Positions 1 to 9,927 of a stretch of 64,000 nucleotides of DNA are shown here, in pieces. Made by a program: the position numbers and the translations under genes. Source of the stretch: an uncultured Lachnospiraceae bacterium (GTDB lineage: Bacteria; Bacillota; Clostridia; Lachnospirales; Lachnospiraceae); NCBI GenBank assembly GCA_944383765.1, contig CALWQT010000001.1, positions 62,001 through 126,000 on the forward strand, written 5' to 3'. The notes below the pieces were generated by a model that made no database searches, was not told the origin of the DNA, and saw only the letters and a list, made by a program, of their open reading frames with translations. Each line of letters opens with the position of its first letter. Within the stretch, counting starts at the first letter, position 1.

Positions 1-3000
1 GGTGTTTCCAAAGACCAGTATGCAGCCCATGCGTTTGTAAACCTGGAAAGACTGGATGGAGATTATGAAAGCCTGACAGGGAACCAGGAAGAGAAACCGG
101 CGTATACGTATGACCAGTTCCTGGATCAGAACCGGGATATGGTTTCCTATTATTCAGGAACTACCGGTTATGGTACAGAAGAAAAGGTGGTAGTAAAAGA
201 TGGAGAAGACCTGCCGGAAGGATTTGTAAAAGATAACGTGATTCCGGAACCTCAAGATCAGAAGTGGAATCAGCAGTTTGAGAATCCGTACCAGACCGAA
301 TATGCAGTGGATACGTCTTTTGGAATTAAGGTGACAGCGCCCAGTGGTTATGCAAAATACAATATGAATCCGGCGCTGATCCGTACCACAGGAAGTTTCC
401 GAGACCCAGGATATCACAGTACAGATGTGATCCATATGTATCTTGGTGAAGGAACGCTGCTGACTGGCGGTGCAGGAGCTCTGTATCTGGTTGACAATAT
501 TCCATTGTATGGTCTGCCTCACAATAAGGAAATGCCAGATCTGGTGGCATCCAATATTGGAAGCCTGGAAGATGCACAAGATGTGAAGCAGGTGGTCAAC
601 CATATTGAAACGGTACGGACTGGAAAATGGTCCATACCAGAGGATGATAATCTGTATGAATCCATGCTGATGAATCCATCTCAGGAAGAGATTGATGAGT
701 ATAAGAAAGATCTGGAAGAAAAACTGAAGGTGCACGTATTCTATACCATCCGTGAGGAAACGGGAGATGAACGTGCGGAGATTCCAAAAGAAGGTTTTGA
801 TCCGGAGCAGGAAGATGATATCTGGCATGAAATTCCAGGTACCCAGGGCGGAAAGGTGGGAATCCATGATAATGTGGAATTGGATTTCCCAAAACAGGCC
901 AACGGGGATTGGATCAATGTAAGCCAGATCATGATCGCTATTTATGCGGATGACAGGGATTATTATCCGGTACCAACCGGTTTCCGGCTGGATGTGGATA
1001 ATGATCTGTCAGAAGAAGGCAATCAGGATATGCACGAGATGCAGAATCCAATTGACCGTAAAAAAGGTACTGGTCATTATCCGTATCATATGCAGGAGTA
1101 TGAGACCAGCGAGGCAGGAGAAGGCGGTACTCCGGCTGTAGAGAATACAGTTGAGAACAATGGCGCATTTATCCGTATGGCCAGCGGAACCAACTATCCG
1201 GGTGTTATCTATACGGCTCATTACAGCCAGGCATATATCAATTACAGTGATGATCATTATGAAAAACTGGAAGGGGCCAATATACCTGAACAGATAGGAG
1301 ATTCCGATGACAGCGGGGAAGAATTGTACAAGGTAAATCCTGAAAATGATAAGATCTTCTCGAAAACCGGTATTATCCTGTTGAGCAAACAGCCGATTGC
1401 AAAGCTCACGATCAAGGACCGTTATTTCAAATATATCCGGTATGATGAAGAGGGAGAACCTCTTGATAATCCTTATTATCAATGGGTGGATGGAGTTACA
1501 TTGGAAGAATCTTCCAAATTGATTGCTTATCATCTCACTTTGGACAATTTCGACCAGGCTTATATTGACCAGTATGGTTTTAATAAAGATGATAAGGAAG
1601 ACAACTTTACCAATCCGGTCATTACGGTTAAGATTCCTAAGATCTTGGGTATCAACTCTAAATTCGAGTATGCCCCTTATGAGGATACGCTCAGCCCGGT
1701 TCACCCGTTGAACCCTAACTATAAGATTACCAATTCCGACGGTTATTTGTCAGATGCTTCGTTATATTGGACTTACCGGATCGTGCATCCTGTCTATGAC
1801 GAAAATGGAGATTTGGTGGAGTATATTGACAAGACAGCTGATACGGATATTGAACTTCTAGTGGATTATGGAACAGATGGGGCAGAACTGACGGGAGATT
1901 ATCGGAATGGTAATCAGCTTTTGAAATTCCGTTTTGGAGAAAAAGGCAAGACACCTCAGAGCGGCTCTGCCAACCTGGCTCCTGGTGACAGCATTGTGAT
2001 TGACTTTATGATCCGGGCCCTGACCACCAATGAAAATGATGCCCTGGCAAGGGATGAGGAGAGCCGGACCACTTCTCTGTATGCAACGGATGTCATCGGC
2101 GTACCAAAATGGTTCCAGAGTACCAAAGATTCTGAGGAAGACAGGGAAACAGCCCACGAAGAGACTGACAATAATGATTATGATGTAGATGGAAATACCA
2201 AGGATAATAACCTGTTTATCAAATCAAATCTGATCGGATTTGCCAGCGGAAGCGGATTCCCCAGAACCAAATACGCTACTTCGTTATTGATGGAAGATAA
2301 CTTTGGAAGCAATACACCGGTTCCTGTTCTTCAGGATGAGAAGTATACCTATCATCTTACTATGATGAATAAACAGGAAATCGATTTACAAGATCCTTCT
2401 AAGAATTCCTACAAGGAAGTTATGTTCTATGATATTACGCCATATGTAGGAGATACAGATATCGCAGATGAGAAAGCAAGAGGGTCTAAATGGAGTCCGT
2501 TTATGGTGCTTGACCGGGATCGTTTCAGTCTGGTGGCGTATAATGCAAAGCTGGATACAGAACAGTATCCGGACCAGAATGGTGAGATTCCAAAAGAGGA
2601 TTATACGATTTGGGTCGGACCTTTGCAGGTGGCCAGAGGAGCGGATAATCAGGTTATCTCCATCCAGAAATCAGGACTTCAGGATTTAGTTCCTATGGAA
2701 GACAGAAAGAGGGTAGATCCGGGAGTCAATAATGAAACTGGAAAAGGAAGTTATTATAACAATATGGTGAGCGCTTCTATGAATTATGCAGTAGGAGCAG
2801 GAAGGACCATAAGTTATGATGCAGACCAGATGCTGTATGAGCATAACGTGACTCTGGAAGAACTGGAGGCATGGAGGCAGACGGTTTCAGAAGAAGAATA
2901 CGAAGAGGTAAGACGAAGCCTGAGACAGCTCTTGGTAGCCGGAAATAGAGCAGATTATGGTATTTATCCGGGAACTTCTTTGGATCTGGTATACCGTGCG

Positions 3001-6000
3001 GAAGTTCCATTGAATTTGCCGGTATTCCGGGGAGATAATAATCTGGAGAGTGATGATAAGCTGTTGGCTGCTGTTTCTGAGTATGTGGCATCTAATACGT
3101 TTATTACCGGTTCTACTACAGAACGTGCCAATACCTCCAATGCGGCAAGGGTTTATGTTTATAATCCGGAGAATCGGGGAGAGATTGGTGACTATGTATG
3201 GCTGGATGATAACGCCAATGGAGAACAGGATGAAATCCAATATGAGGAAGTGGCAGTAGTCAGCCATCTGATGAAGAAGAAACTTCCGAAGCGTGACCGT
3301 GTTGTGGATGAACATGGCAATATCAGTTATATTCCAAACTGGGGACCTGGAGAAGATCCTGGTGTAAATGGGGTTATCGTGGAACTTATCGATGAGAATG
3401 GAAATAACCTGAACATGGAAGGACAGCCAGTTTCCAATGATCCGAAGGAAGTTATTGTAGAAAATGGAATTTCCAAATATCCATTGCTTAACAAGGATGG
3501 AAGCTTTGCGCTGGATTCCCAGGGGGCGAAACAGTACACCAAGTTTGGACCATGCATTACGGAAACCAAGACCGATTATTTTGGTAATAAGGGATATTAC
3601 ATTTTCTCTAACCTGGTGGAAGGAGAGTACTATGTACGGTTTACCATTCCGGATGAGTATCAGTATTATGGCCTCACCACTCCGGAAATTGGCCCGGCGG
3701 ATAGCCGCAGCCAGATGACGGTAACAAGGATTGGTGAGACACTGCCGAACAGCAGAAATGCGTTGGCAGAGCATCTGACCTTTACTACCCATAATCCGGT
3801 TCAGGTAAAGACCAAGTATGATCCGGATACAGAACGGGTTTCCTACGATATTGGTCTGGGACTTCCAGTCCGTTATGGCGGAACGGCGTGGTTCGACGAT
3901 ATGGAGAGTGAAGACGAAGGAGAGGCAGCAGGAGATCTTGTTACAGATGGTGATGGTATTTACCAGACCAGCGATAATCCGGATGTCAATAATCAAACTC
4001 CGGAAGAAGAACGGTTCCTCCATAATGGGCTTGATGGAAGTGAACGGGGCATCACCATATATGCCTGTCTGGCAGACGATCCCCAGGATCAGTTTGGAGC
4101 CGTCAAGCCGGCCGTGGATATGCATGGCCGTCCTATGGTCACCACTACCATGACAAGGCTGGAGGCAATCCGGAGTTATAACCAGAATTATCCGGATTCT
4201 CCGATACCGGAAACGACCAGCCTGAAAGCTTTAATGGAAAATCCACAATACAGAGAAGCTTATAAATTGGTGGGTACCTATTCCTTTGATTACCTGTGGC
4301 CGGAAGAAGATTATGTATTCTATGCAGTGGCTCCTTTGGGAACAGAAGGAAAAGCAATCTATCAGGTGACCAATATTGTTCATGACAATGTACCTACAGA
4401 TCGGGCATATTATAATGACCTGCAATTAAATTCCTGGACGAAGCGGTTTAAAGCTGAGATTCCGGTAGATCAGGATGGAGTTCCTCAGTATGAATGGGTT
4501 GGTTCCGGAAAACGTTATGTGCTGGATCCGGATACCTCCATTGACCTGGGATATGTAAGAAACAATTACAATCTGATGAGCGGTGTGGTATGGGACGATT
4601 CCAGCGACCTGAGAATCCTGCCTGACGGCAGCACCAGCAGTATTGACGGTATCCGGGATGAAACAGCAGCCGGATACAAAGGCGTACCGGGAGTGGAAGT
4701 AAGGATTTACCCCTATGCCTGGGTGGATGGTGATGAGTCTACTGGATTGAAAGCAGGATGGCGTGAGATCAAACGGAATGATCAAGATGGCTGGGATTTT
4801 GTAGGAGTTGCAAGTCCTGGAGATGCCAGCTATGATCCGGAGGAACTGACCAGACCAGGTCATGTACATGAGGGAATGCGTACGACAGTGACAGGAACTT
4901 CCGGAAGATATCAGTTTAAGATCAAACCTACGGTTATTATTGATGGAAAGGTCTATGCAACAGTAGCAAGACTGGAACTGGGGGCACTCCCGAAAGGCTA
5001 TACGGATACGATTCTTCATGCAGAGAAAGATGGTATGAATCTGGAACAGGTAAGTGCCGTAGACAGTGATCTGGCAGAGAACAAGGGACTTTATCCCAGA
5101 AACCCGGATTCTCCGGTTCCGGAAGCTTTTGATCCAACCAGGTTTGATAGTCCTTCTATCATCATGCCATATGAAAAGGCGAATGAAGATGAAGTGGCAG
5201 ATGGCTGGTATGTTCATGGCTATGATGTGTCAAAGGTGAAATCCATATACAATATGGACGGTGGAATCGTACCTTACGGAAAGGGCCAGTTAAGCGGTAT
5301 TGTATGGAACGACCTGGAAAAAGATGGTGTCAGTTATGATGGCCTCTGGGAACCGGGTTATGAAGGGGTAAGAGATGTGAATGTTACCCTTCAGTACCGG
5401 GAGAAGATGGAGAAAGATGATTATGAAGATCTGGATCAGGGCGGTACCTACTGGGAAAACAGCAGTTACCTCTATCCGTATCAAAGCGGTGATGAAGTAT
5501 GGCGTACTGTATTCCAGAAGAATGACTCGTATGATCTGCAGGCATTGATTGATGATCCTCAGAGTAATACGGATGGCGTTACCATGGCAGATTACTATAT
5601 CAGTGGTAATTACATCTATCCGCTGACGACACCGGCAGAGTTACTGGTACTGAAGCCTGCTATGGATTACCGGAAGCAGGAAGAGGCTAATAAGCAGATT
5701 GCAGAAGATGCCCAGGCAAAAATGGTAGAGCTTGCCATGGAAGAACAGCGGCTGCAGCTGGAGATTGAGAATGTCAATAAAGAAATTGACAAGATCAATC
5801 AGGAGATCATTGAGACAGAAAATAAACTGGCGGAAGTAACGGACCAGAAGACAGAAGTTACCAATGAAATCCTGAAGCAGCAGATTTATCTGGATCTGGC
5901 AAAAGAAGACCAGAGTGCAGCAAAGACAACTCTGACAGAAAAGCAGACAGCTTATGATGAGGCTAAGACGGCTTATGATGAAGCAAAAGCAGCTTATGAT

Positions 6001-8208
6001 AGAAAAGAAGAAGAAATCAAAGGGCTGAGGGAAACTTTGGAAGCCAAAGAAGCTGAACTTGCTGCAGCTCGGGCAGCTCTGGCAGAGAAGGAATCACAGC
6101 TGGCACAGAAAGAAGCAGATCTAGCAGAGAAACAAGAACAGCTTAAGAATCCGGAACTGGCGGAAGAAGAGAAAGAACAGTTGCAGCAAGAAATTGCAGC
6201 CTTGGAAACTGAAATCGAAGTTCTGGAAAACGAGATCCAAACGCTTACGGAAACCACGATTCCTGGATTGGAGACGGCTGCCGCAGATGCAAAGACAGCA
6301 GTGGAAGAGGCAGAACAAGAGGCAGAATCTTTGAAATCTGATCTGGACCAGAAGCAGCAGGCGATGTGGGCAGCAGAAAAAGAAGTGAAGTCAGCTCAGT
6401 CAGTTTATGATGATGCGACTGCTGAAGTTAACCGGATTACTGCAAAATTGACTGAACTGAACAAACAGTCCGGGGAATTGAACCGACAGCAGATAGAACT
6501 GACAGATAAGAAAAATGAACTGAGTGCTCAGATTACCACTCTGGATCAGGAAATCCGAAACCTGAATATTCAGATTGGTGAAGTCAGGACCCAGTATCAG
6601 GAGCAGGAGAAGATTTACAACGATGCCATGGCAGCTGTTGTGGATAAGCCGATCACTACAGCAACGGTAAAGACCGGCGATGACGGCAGATACCTGTTCA
6701 GCAGCCTTCCGCTCTTTAATGAAACGAAGAATCCTGCTGAGAAAGACACTATGCCATTCCGTTACCGAGTAGTGGTTGAGAAGGAATACAACAGCCAGTT
6801 TACCTACAACAATGTGGATAAGAACAGCCATGATGACAGAGATTCTGATGCAGGGCTTCTTCCAAATGAGGAGATTTATAACATAAGCGGCATTGCAAAT
6901 GTGGCTGTGGCTGACGGAACCTATGAAGCTCAGAATGTGGGTGTGACAGATGGCGTACAGCTGACTGTGCTGAGAGAGGAAGCGGATGCCAATGAAGGCT
7001 GGCTTGATCTGTCGCCGTTTACCATTCATCATAAGATGAAAGATATCGGACTTCTCAGCTACAAGAAGACAGCTAAGATCGGTGACTATGTATGGGAAGA
7101 TTCCAATGAGAATGGTATCCAGGACAGCACAGAGCTTCCGATTGAGAATGCGAAAGTGGTCCTGTACCGGTATTATCCTGATGAAGATTATTCCTATTAT
7201 GAATATCAGTATGCAGGACCGGCTACTCCTAGTGAAGCGGGACTTCCGGGAATCAAGATTGTTCCTGAGGAACAACCTACTGTTGTGAAAGGAGTCTGGA
7301 AGCCGGCAGCAGATGCCAATGGAGTCATGATCCGTTATACGGATAAGAATGGACGGTATGAGTTTGAAGTTCCTGTTACAGATATGAAGACCAGGAATCA
7401 GGTATACCGTTACCGCGTCAGAATCGAGCAGCCGGATGGAAGTGCTTATATCTGGTCCGATTACAAGGTCAATGGCAATGACCTGGATGGCAGTGATTCC
7501 AATGTAATCCCGTCAGAACGTTTTGTGGATTTGAGCAAGAATACCATTGACCGGCTTCTGGCTGAGGCAGCAAAAAATCCCACAACTCCGTCTGAAATTG
7601 ATCCGACAGGAATGAGGATGATCACGGTTTACGGAGACTATGATTTCCGGGAAGAGGGACGGGAAGGATTGAAAGATTCGCCGATTGGTTCCATACCTGG
7701 TATGAATTCCCAGGATTCCAGGAGCGCTGTTTCTGACGAGTTCCGGATTTATAACGGAACCTTATCAACGGTAGCTGATGGAGAGGATGAAGGAGAGGGA
7801 ACACCAGTTTCCTATGTGGATTTCTCTAAGATTGTAGATGATATGACGAGAGATGCAGGTATGTATGAACATGAGGATCCCGATCCAGACCCAGACCCGG
7901 ATCCTGATCCAGACCCCGATCCAGACCCGGATCCTAATCCAGACCCAGATCCTAACCCGGATCCAGGAGATCCTGATTCCGGAGGTCCGGATATAGGGCC
8001 GAAGGATCCGGTTCCACCGATTATCATCGAGCCGTTTGATCCAAGTATCAAGACACCTCCGGAAACCGATATTTCCAATGTGGGCAGCGCAGATATGTTC
8101 CAGATTCCAAAAACTGGAGATTCTCAGGGAATCCCGCTGGCAATCGGTATGCTTCTGGCGGCTTTGGCAGGACTGTTCCTGACCAGAAAGAAAAAAGAAG
8201 AGGAATAG
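1..8208 (+). CDS. Giant sortase-anchored surface protein with SdrD B-like repeats (5' end outside window)
   Basis: The frame is open from base 1, so the gene starts upstream; at least 2,735 residues are visible. It looks like a wall-anchored adhesin or stalk protein. SdrD B/Cna B-like modules begin near 3178 (GDYVWLDDNANG), 3871, 4576, 5287 and 7075 (GDYVWEDSNENG). The module starting at 5287 is split by a long heptad-rich, Glu/Lys/Gln/Ala-rich coiled coil at about 5680-6640, after which the beta domain resumes (DGRYLFSSLP). A Asp-Pro repeat spacer lies at about 7870-7975. The end is a classic cell-wall sorting signal: IPKTG (8104-8118), a hydrophobic segment and a basic KKK tail. The next two genes are a solute-binding protein and a class B sortase, which probably anchors it. 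The N-terminal 1,000 residues contain nothing I recognise with confidence. Confidence 0.9.
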   Translation, partial: GVSKDQYAAHAFVNLERLDGDYESLTGNQEEKPAYTYDQFLDQNRDMVSYYSGTTGYGTEEKVVVKDGEDLPEGFVKDNVIPEPQDQKWNQQFENPYQTEYAVDTSFGIKVTAPSGYAKYNMNPALIRTTGSFRDPGYHSTDVIHMYLGEGTLLTGGAGALYLVDNIPLYGLPHNKEMPDLVASNIGSLEDAQDVKQVVNHIETVRTGKWSIPEDDNLYESMLMNPSQEEIDEYKKDLEEKLKVHVFYTIREETGDERAEIPKEGFDPEQEDDIWHEIPGTQGGKVGIHDNVELDFPKQANGDWINVSQIMIAIYADDRDYYPVPTGFRLDVDNDLSEEGNQDMHEMQNPIDRKKGTGHYPYHMQEYETSEAGEGGTPAVENTVENNGAFIRMASGTNYPGVIYTAHYSQAYINYSDDHYEKLEGANIPEQIGDSDDSGEELYKVNPENDKIFSKTGIILLSKQPIAKLTIKDRYFKYIRYDEEGEPLDNPYYQWVDGVTLEESSKLIAYHLTLDNFDQAYIDQYGFNKDDKEDNFTNPVITVKIPKILGINSKFEYAPYEDTLSPVHPLNPNYKITNSDGYLSDASLYWTYRIVHPVYDENGDLVEYIDKTADTDIELLVDYGTDGAELTGDYRNGNQLLKFRFGEKGKTPQSGSANLAPGDSIVIDFMIRALTTNENDALARDEESRTTSLYATDVIGVPKWFQSTKDSEEDRETAHEETDNNDYDVDGNTKDNNLFIKSNLIGFASGSGFPRTKYATSLLMEDNFGSNTPVPVLQDEKYTYHLTMMNKQEIDLQDPSKNSYKEVMFYDITPYVGDTDIADEKARGSKWSPFMVLDRDRFSLVAYNAKLDTEQYPDQNGEIPKEDYTIWVGPLQVARGADNQVISIQKSGLQDLVPMEDRKRVDPGVNNETGKGSYYNNMVSASMNYAVGAGRTISYDADQMLYEHNVTLEELEAWRQTVSEEEYEEVRRSLRQLLVAGNRADYGIYPGTSLDLVYRAEVPLNLPVFRGDNNLESDDKLLAAVSEYVASNTFITGSTTERANTSNAARVYVYNPENRGEIGDYVWLDDNANGEQDEIQYEEVAVVSHLMKKKLPKRDRVVDEHGNISYIPNWGPGEDPGVNGVIVELIDENGNNLNMEGQPVSNDPKEVIVENGISKYPLLNKDGSFALDSQGAKQYTKFGPCITETKTDYFGNKGYYIFSNLVEGEYYVRFTIPDEYQYYGLTTPEIGPADSRSQMTVTRIGETLPNSRNALAEHLTFTTHNPVQVKTKYDPDTERVSYDIGLGLPVRYGGTAWFDDMESEDEGEAAGDLVTDGDGIYQTSDNPDVNNQTPEEERFLHNGLDGSERGITIYACLADDPQDQFGAVKPAVDMHGRPMVTTTMTRLEAIRSYNQNYPDSPIPETTSLKALMENPQYREAYKLVGTYSFDYLWPEEDYVFYAVAPLGTEGKAIYQVTNIVHDNVPTDRAYYNDLQLNSWTKRFKAEIPVDQDGVPQYEWVGSGKRYVLDPDTSIDLGYVRNNYNLMSGVVWDDSSDLRILPDGSTSSIDGIRDETAAGYKGVPGVEVRIYPYAWVDGDESTGLKAGWREIKRNDQDGWDFVGVASPGDASYDPEELTRPGHVHEGMRTTVTGTSGRYQFKIKPTVIIDGKVYATVARLELGALPKGYTDTILHAEKDGMNLEQVSAVDSDLAENKGLYPRNPDSPVPEAFDPTRFDSPSIIMPYEKANEDEVADGWYVHGYDVSKVKSIYNMDGGIVPYGKGQLSGIVWNDLEKDGVSYDGLWEPGYEGVRDVNVTLQYREKMEKDDYEDLDQGGTYWENSSYLYPYQSGDEVWRTVFQKNDSYDLQALIDDPQSNTDGVTMADYYISGNYIYPLTTPAELLVLKPAMDYRKQEEANKQIAEDAQAKMVELAMEEQRLQLEIENVNKEIDKINQEIIETENKLAEVTDQKTEVTNEILKQQIYLDLAKEDQSAAKTTLTEKQTAYDEAKTAYDEAKAAYDRKEEEIKGLRETLEAKEAELAAARAALAEKESQLAQKEADLAEKQEQLKNPELAEEEKEQLQQEIAALETEIEVLENEIQTLTETTIPGLETAAADAKTAVEEAEQEAESLKSDLDQKQQAMWAAEKEVKSAQSVYDDATAEVNRITAKLTELNKQSGELNRQQIELTDKKNELSAQITTLDQEIRNLNIQIGEVRTQYQEQEKIYNDAMAAVVDKPITTATVKTGDDGRYLFSSLPLFNETKNPAEKDTMPFRYRVVVEKEYNSQFTYNNVDKNSHDDRDSDAGLLPNEEIYNISGIANVAVADGTYEAQNVGVTDGVQLTVLREEADANEGWLDLSPFTIHHKMKDIGLLSYKKTAKIGDYVWEDSNENGIQDSTELPIENAKVVLYRYYPDEDYSYYEYQYAGPATPSEAGLPGIKIVPEEQPTVVKGVWKPAADANGVMIRYTDKNGRYEFEVPVTDMKTRNQVYRYRVRIEQPDGSAYIWSDYKVNGNDLDGSDSNVIPSERFVDLSKNTIDRLLAEAAKNPTTPSEIDPTGMRMITVYGDYDFREEGREGLKDSPIGSIPGMNSQDSRSAVSDEFRIYNGTLSTVADGEDEGEGTPVSYVDFSKIVDDMTRDAGMYEHEDPDPDPDPDPDPDPDPDPDPNPDPDPNPDPGDPDSGGPDIGPKDPVPPIIIEPFDPSIKTPPETDISNVGSADMFQIPKTGDSQGIPLAIGMLLAALAGLFLTRKKKEEE

Positions 8209-8213
8209 CAATC

Positions 8214-9911
8214 ATGCAAAAACGTAAGAAAACGTTGTTTGCTGCAGGGATTGGGGCAATGGCAGTCATTTTGGCTGCCATTGCTTTCCAATATGGCAGA
8301 GACAAAGGATATTTCAGCTTTTATCGGGAGGGAGCTGTACTTCCGGTCATAAGAGAGGGAAAAACAGACCAGATTGAAAAAAGTGACGATCGAAAAAAAC
8401 AGCTGATGATGTATGTAAGCGATACCACAGGACTTTATAATCCGGCTTTTGTACAGACCAGCGGAGACCAGGCGGTATCCTCTCTGATATTTCAGCCTTT
8501 GATGGAAGAAACCATGGAGGGCGGTATGAAGGCGGTTCTGGCAGATGAAGTGAGTGTATCGGAAGATGGGCTGATGTATCAGGTTATGTTGAAGGGTAAT
8601 CGGAAATTTTCTGATGGTACGGTCGTGTCTGCCGATGATGTGATCGCTTCCGTGGCGGCAGAGATGCTGCTGCATGGAGAGGAAGAAGATTCTCCGTATG
8701 GAAGAATTAAAGGATATGAACAATTTGTTCAGGACCAGCGGGAATTCCCCAGCGGACTGCGTAAACTGGGAGACAGAGAAGTCATCATAGAATTTACTCA
8801 GGCTGATCCGGATAACAGAAAGGTATTGCTGACAGAAATCCAAAAAGCAGTATTTACTGAAAATATGGAGGATGGACAGTTTAAGAGCCGTCTGGATGCC
8901 ATATGCCGAAAGGGGATCGGAAGCGGTCCCTATTGTCTGAGAGATGGGGAAGCGACAGCAAGTACCGTAAGCGAGGGAGTCCGGCTGGTACGCAATGACC
9001 AGTATGACAGAAAGTTTGGAGATATTGAGGAAATCGTGGTCAACACATCTGCTTCCTACTATCTGGAAGAGAGCATTGCGTCAGGAGAGATTGATACCGC
9101 AAGCTGGACCGGAGACAGCATGGCATTTCAGGCGTTTTATGAGGCGGAACGTTATACCGTTTATGAAAAACCGGGAGAAAATGTCTATGGCCTGTTTTTC
9201 AATCCGGACCAAACCGTATTCCAGAACGACCAGGTGAGAAAAGCCATGGCTGCTGCGCTGAACCGGAATGCAGTGATCAATGAGAAGCTTTCCCGATATA
9301 TCTCCATGAAAGACAGCTTTGCTTTGAACCAGGTGAGTGTGTATGATCCGGAAAAGGGAAAAGAGCAGGCAAAGAAAGGATTGGAGCAGGCGGTTTCCCT
9401 GATGAAAACGGCTAAACAGCAGCTGGGCATCGAGGAGGATATCCAGTTGAAACTTCCGGTGATTTCCGGGAACGAGATTCAGGAAGAACTGGCAAGCCAT
9501 GTGAAAGAACTTCTGGACCAGTGCGGTTTTCAGGTTACGGTTGAGGCCATGGACCAGGGAAGCTATATGAATACGCTGTTCCTGACAGAAGATTATGACA
9601 TTCTTCTCAGCTCCTGTACCATCAATGGGGATTACCGCACATTTGATTCTCTATATCGTGGAACCAGTGTGTGTCAAATGTACATGACAGAAAATCAGGA
9701 ACAGGCATTGGGAGAATTGGCTGTTACCTATGACCCCGATGAATATGGGAAGGCAGTAAAGAAGCTGACAGATGCTATGGACCAGGATATTCCGTTCATA
9801 CTGCTGGGAAGCAATAAATATTATCTGGCAGTATCGGCAGATCTGTCAGGGTATGCCATATCTCCTGAGCTTTTGTTCTTTGAAGATGCTTCCAGGATCA
9901 AAGTAGATTAG
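8214..9911 (+). CDS. Membrane-anchored family 5 (oligopeptide-type) solute-binding protein
   Basis: A 565-residue protein of the SBP_bac_5 family, which normally delivers peptides or nickel to ABC importers. It begins with a basic stretch and a hydrophobic helix (residues about 7-26) but has no lipobox cysteine, so it should be tethered by an uncleaved helix or released. The body shows typical family features: a VRKAMAAALNR segment in the middle and a tail with DIPFILLGSNKYY. The start follows the adhesin stop by five bases and uses a GAGGAA ribosome site inside the end of that gene, so translation is probably coupled. No permease or ATPase gene is nearby. Placed between a sortase substrate and a sortase, it may act in surface assembly or ligand capture rather than classical uptake; that is inference. 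Confidence 0.8.
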   Translation: MQKRKKTLFAAGIGAMAVILAAIAFQYGRDKGYFSFYREGAVLPVIREGKTDQIEKSDDRKKQLMMYVSDTTGLYNPAFVQTSGDQAVSSLIFQPLMEETMEGGMKAVLADEVSVSEDGLMYQVMLKGNRKFSDGTVVSADDVIASVAAEMLLHGEEEDSPYGRIKGYEQFVQDQREFPSGLRKLGDREVIIEFTQADPDNRKVLLTEIQKAVFTENMEDGQFKSRLDAICRKGIGSGPYCLRDGEATASTVSEGVRLVRNDQYDRKFGDIEEIVVNTSASYYLEESIASGEIDTASWTGDSMAFQAFYEAERYTVYEKPGENVYGLFFNPDQTVFQNDQVRKAMAAALNRNAVINEKLSRYISMKDSFALNQVSVYDPEKGKEQAKKGLEQAVSLMKTAKQQLGIEEDIQLKLPVISGNEIQEELASHVKELLDQCGFQVTVEAMDQGSYMNTLFLTEDYDILLSSCTINGDYRTFDSLYRGTSVCQMYMTENQEQALGELAVTYDPDEYGKAVKKLTDAMDQDIPFILLGSNKYYLAVSADLSGYAISPELLFFEDASRIKVD

Positions 9912-9927
9912 AGGGACTGAGGAAAGT

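Noticed and set aside
2887..4125. A 412-codon open frame on the minus strand inside the giant adhesin gene.
   Set aside because: It lies wholly opposite the real coding frame, is rich in Ile/His/Arg as expected for a codon-bias shadow, and lacks a ribosome site or domain.
5930..6360. Repeated GCTTATGATGA-like and GCAGAGAAG-like units, considered as a mobile or structural DNA repeat.
   Set aside because: They are codon-level consequences of the coiled-coil heptads.
7870..7975. A short-period repeat that might look like a CRISPR or minisatellite.
   Set aside because: It encodes the Asp-Pro spacer typical of wall-anchored proteins; period six and no spacers.
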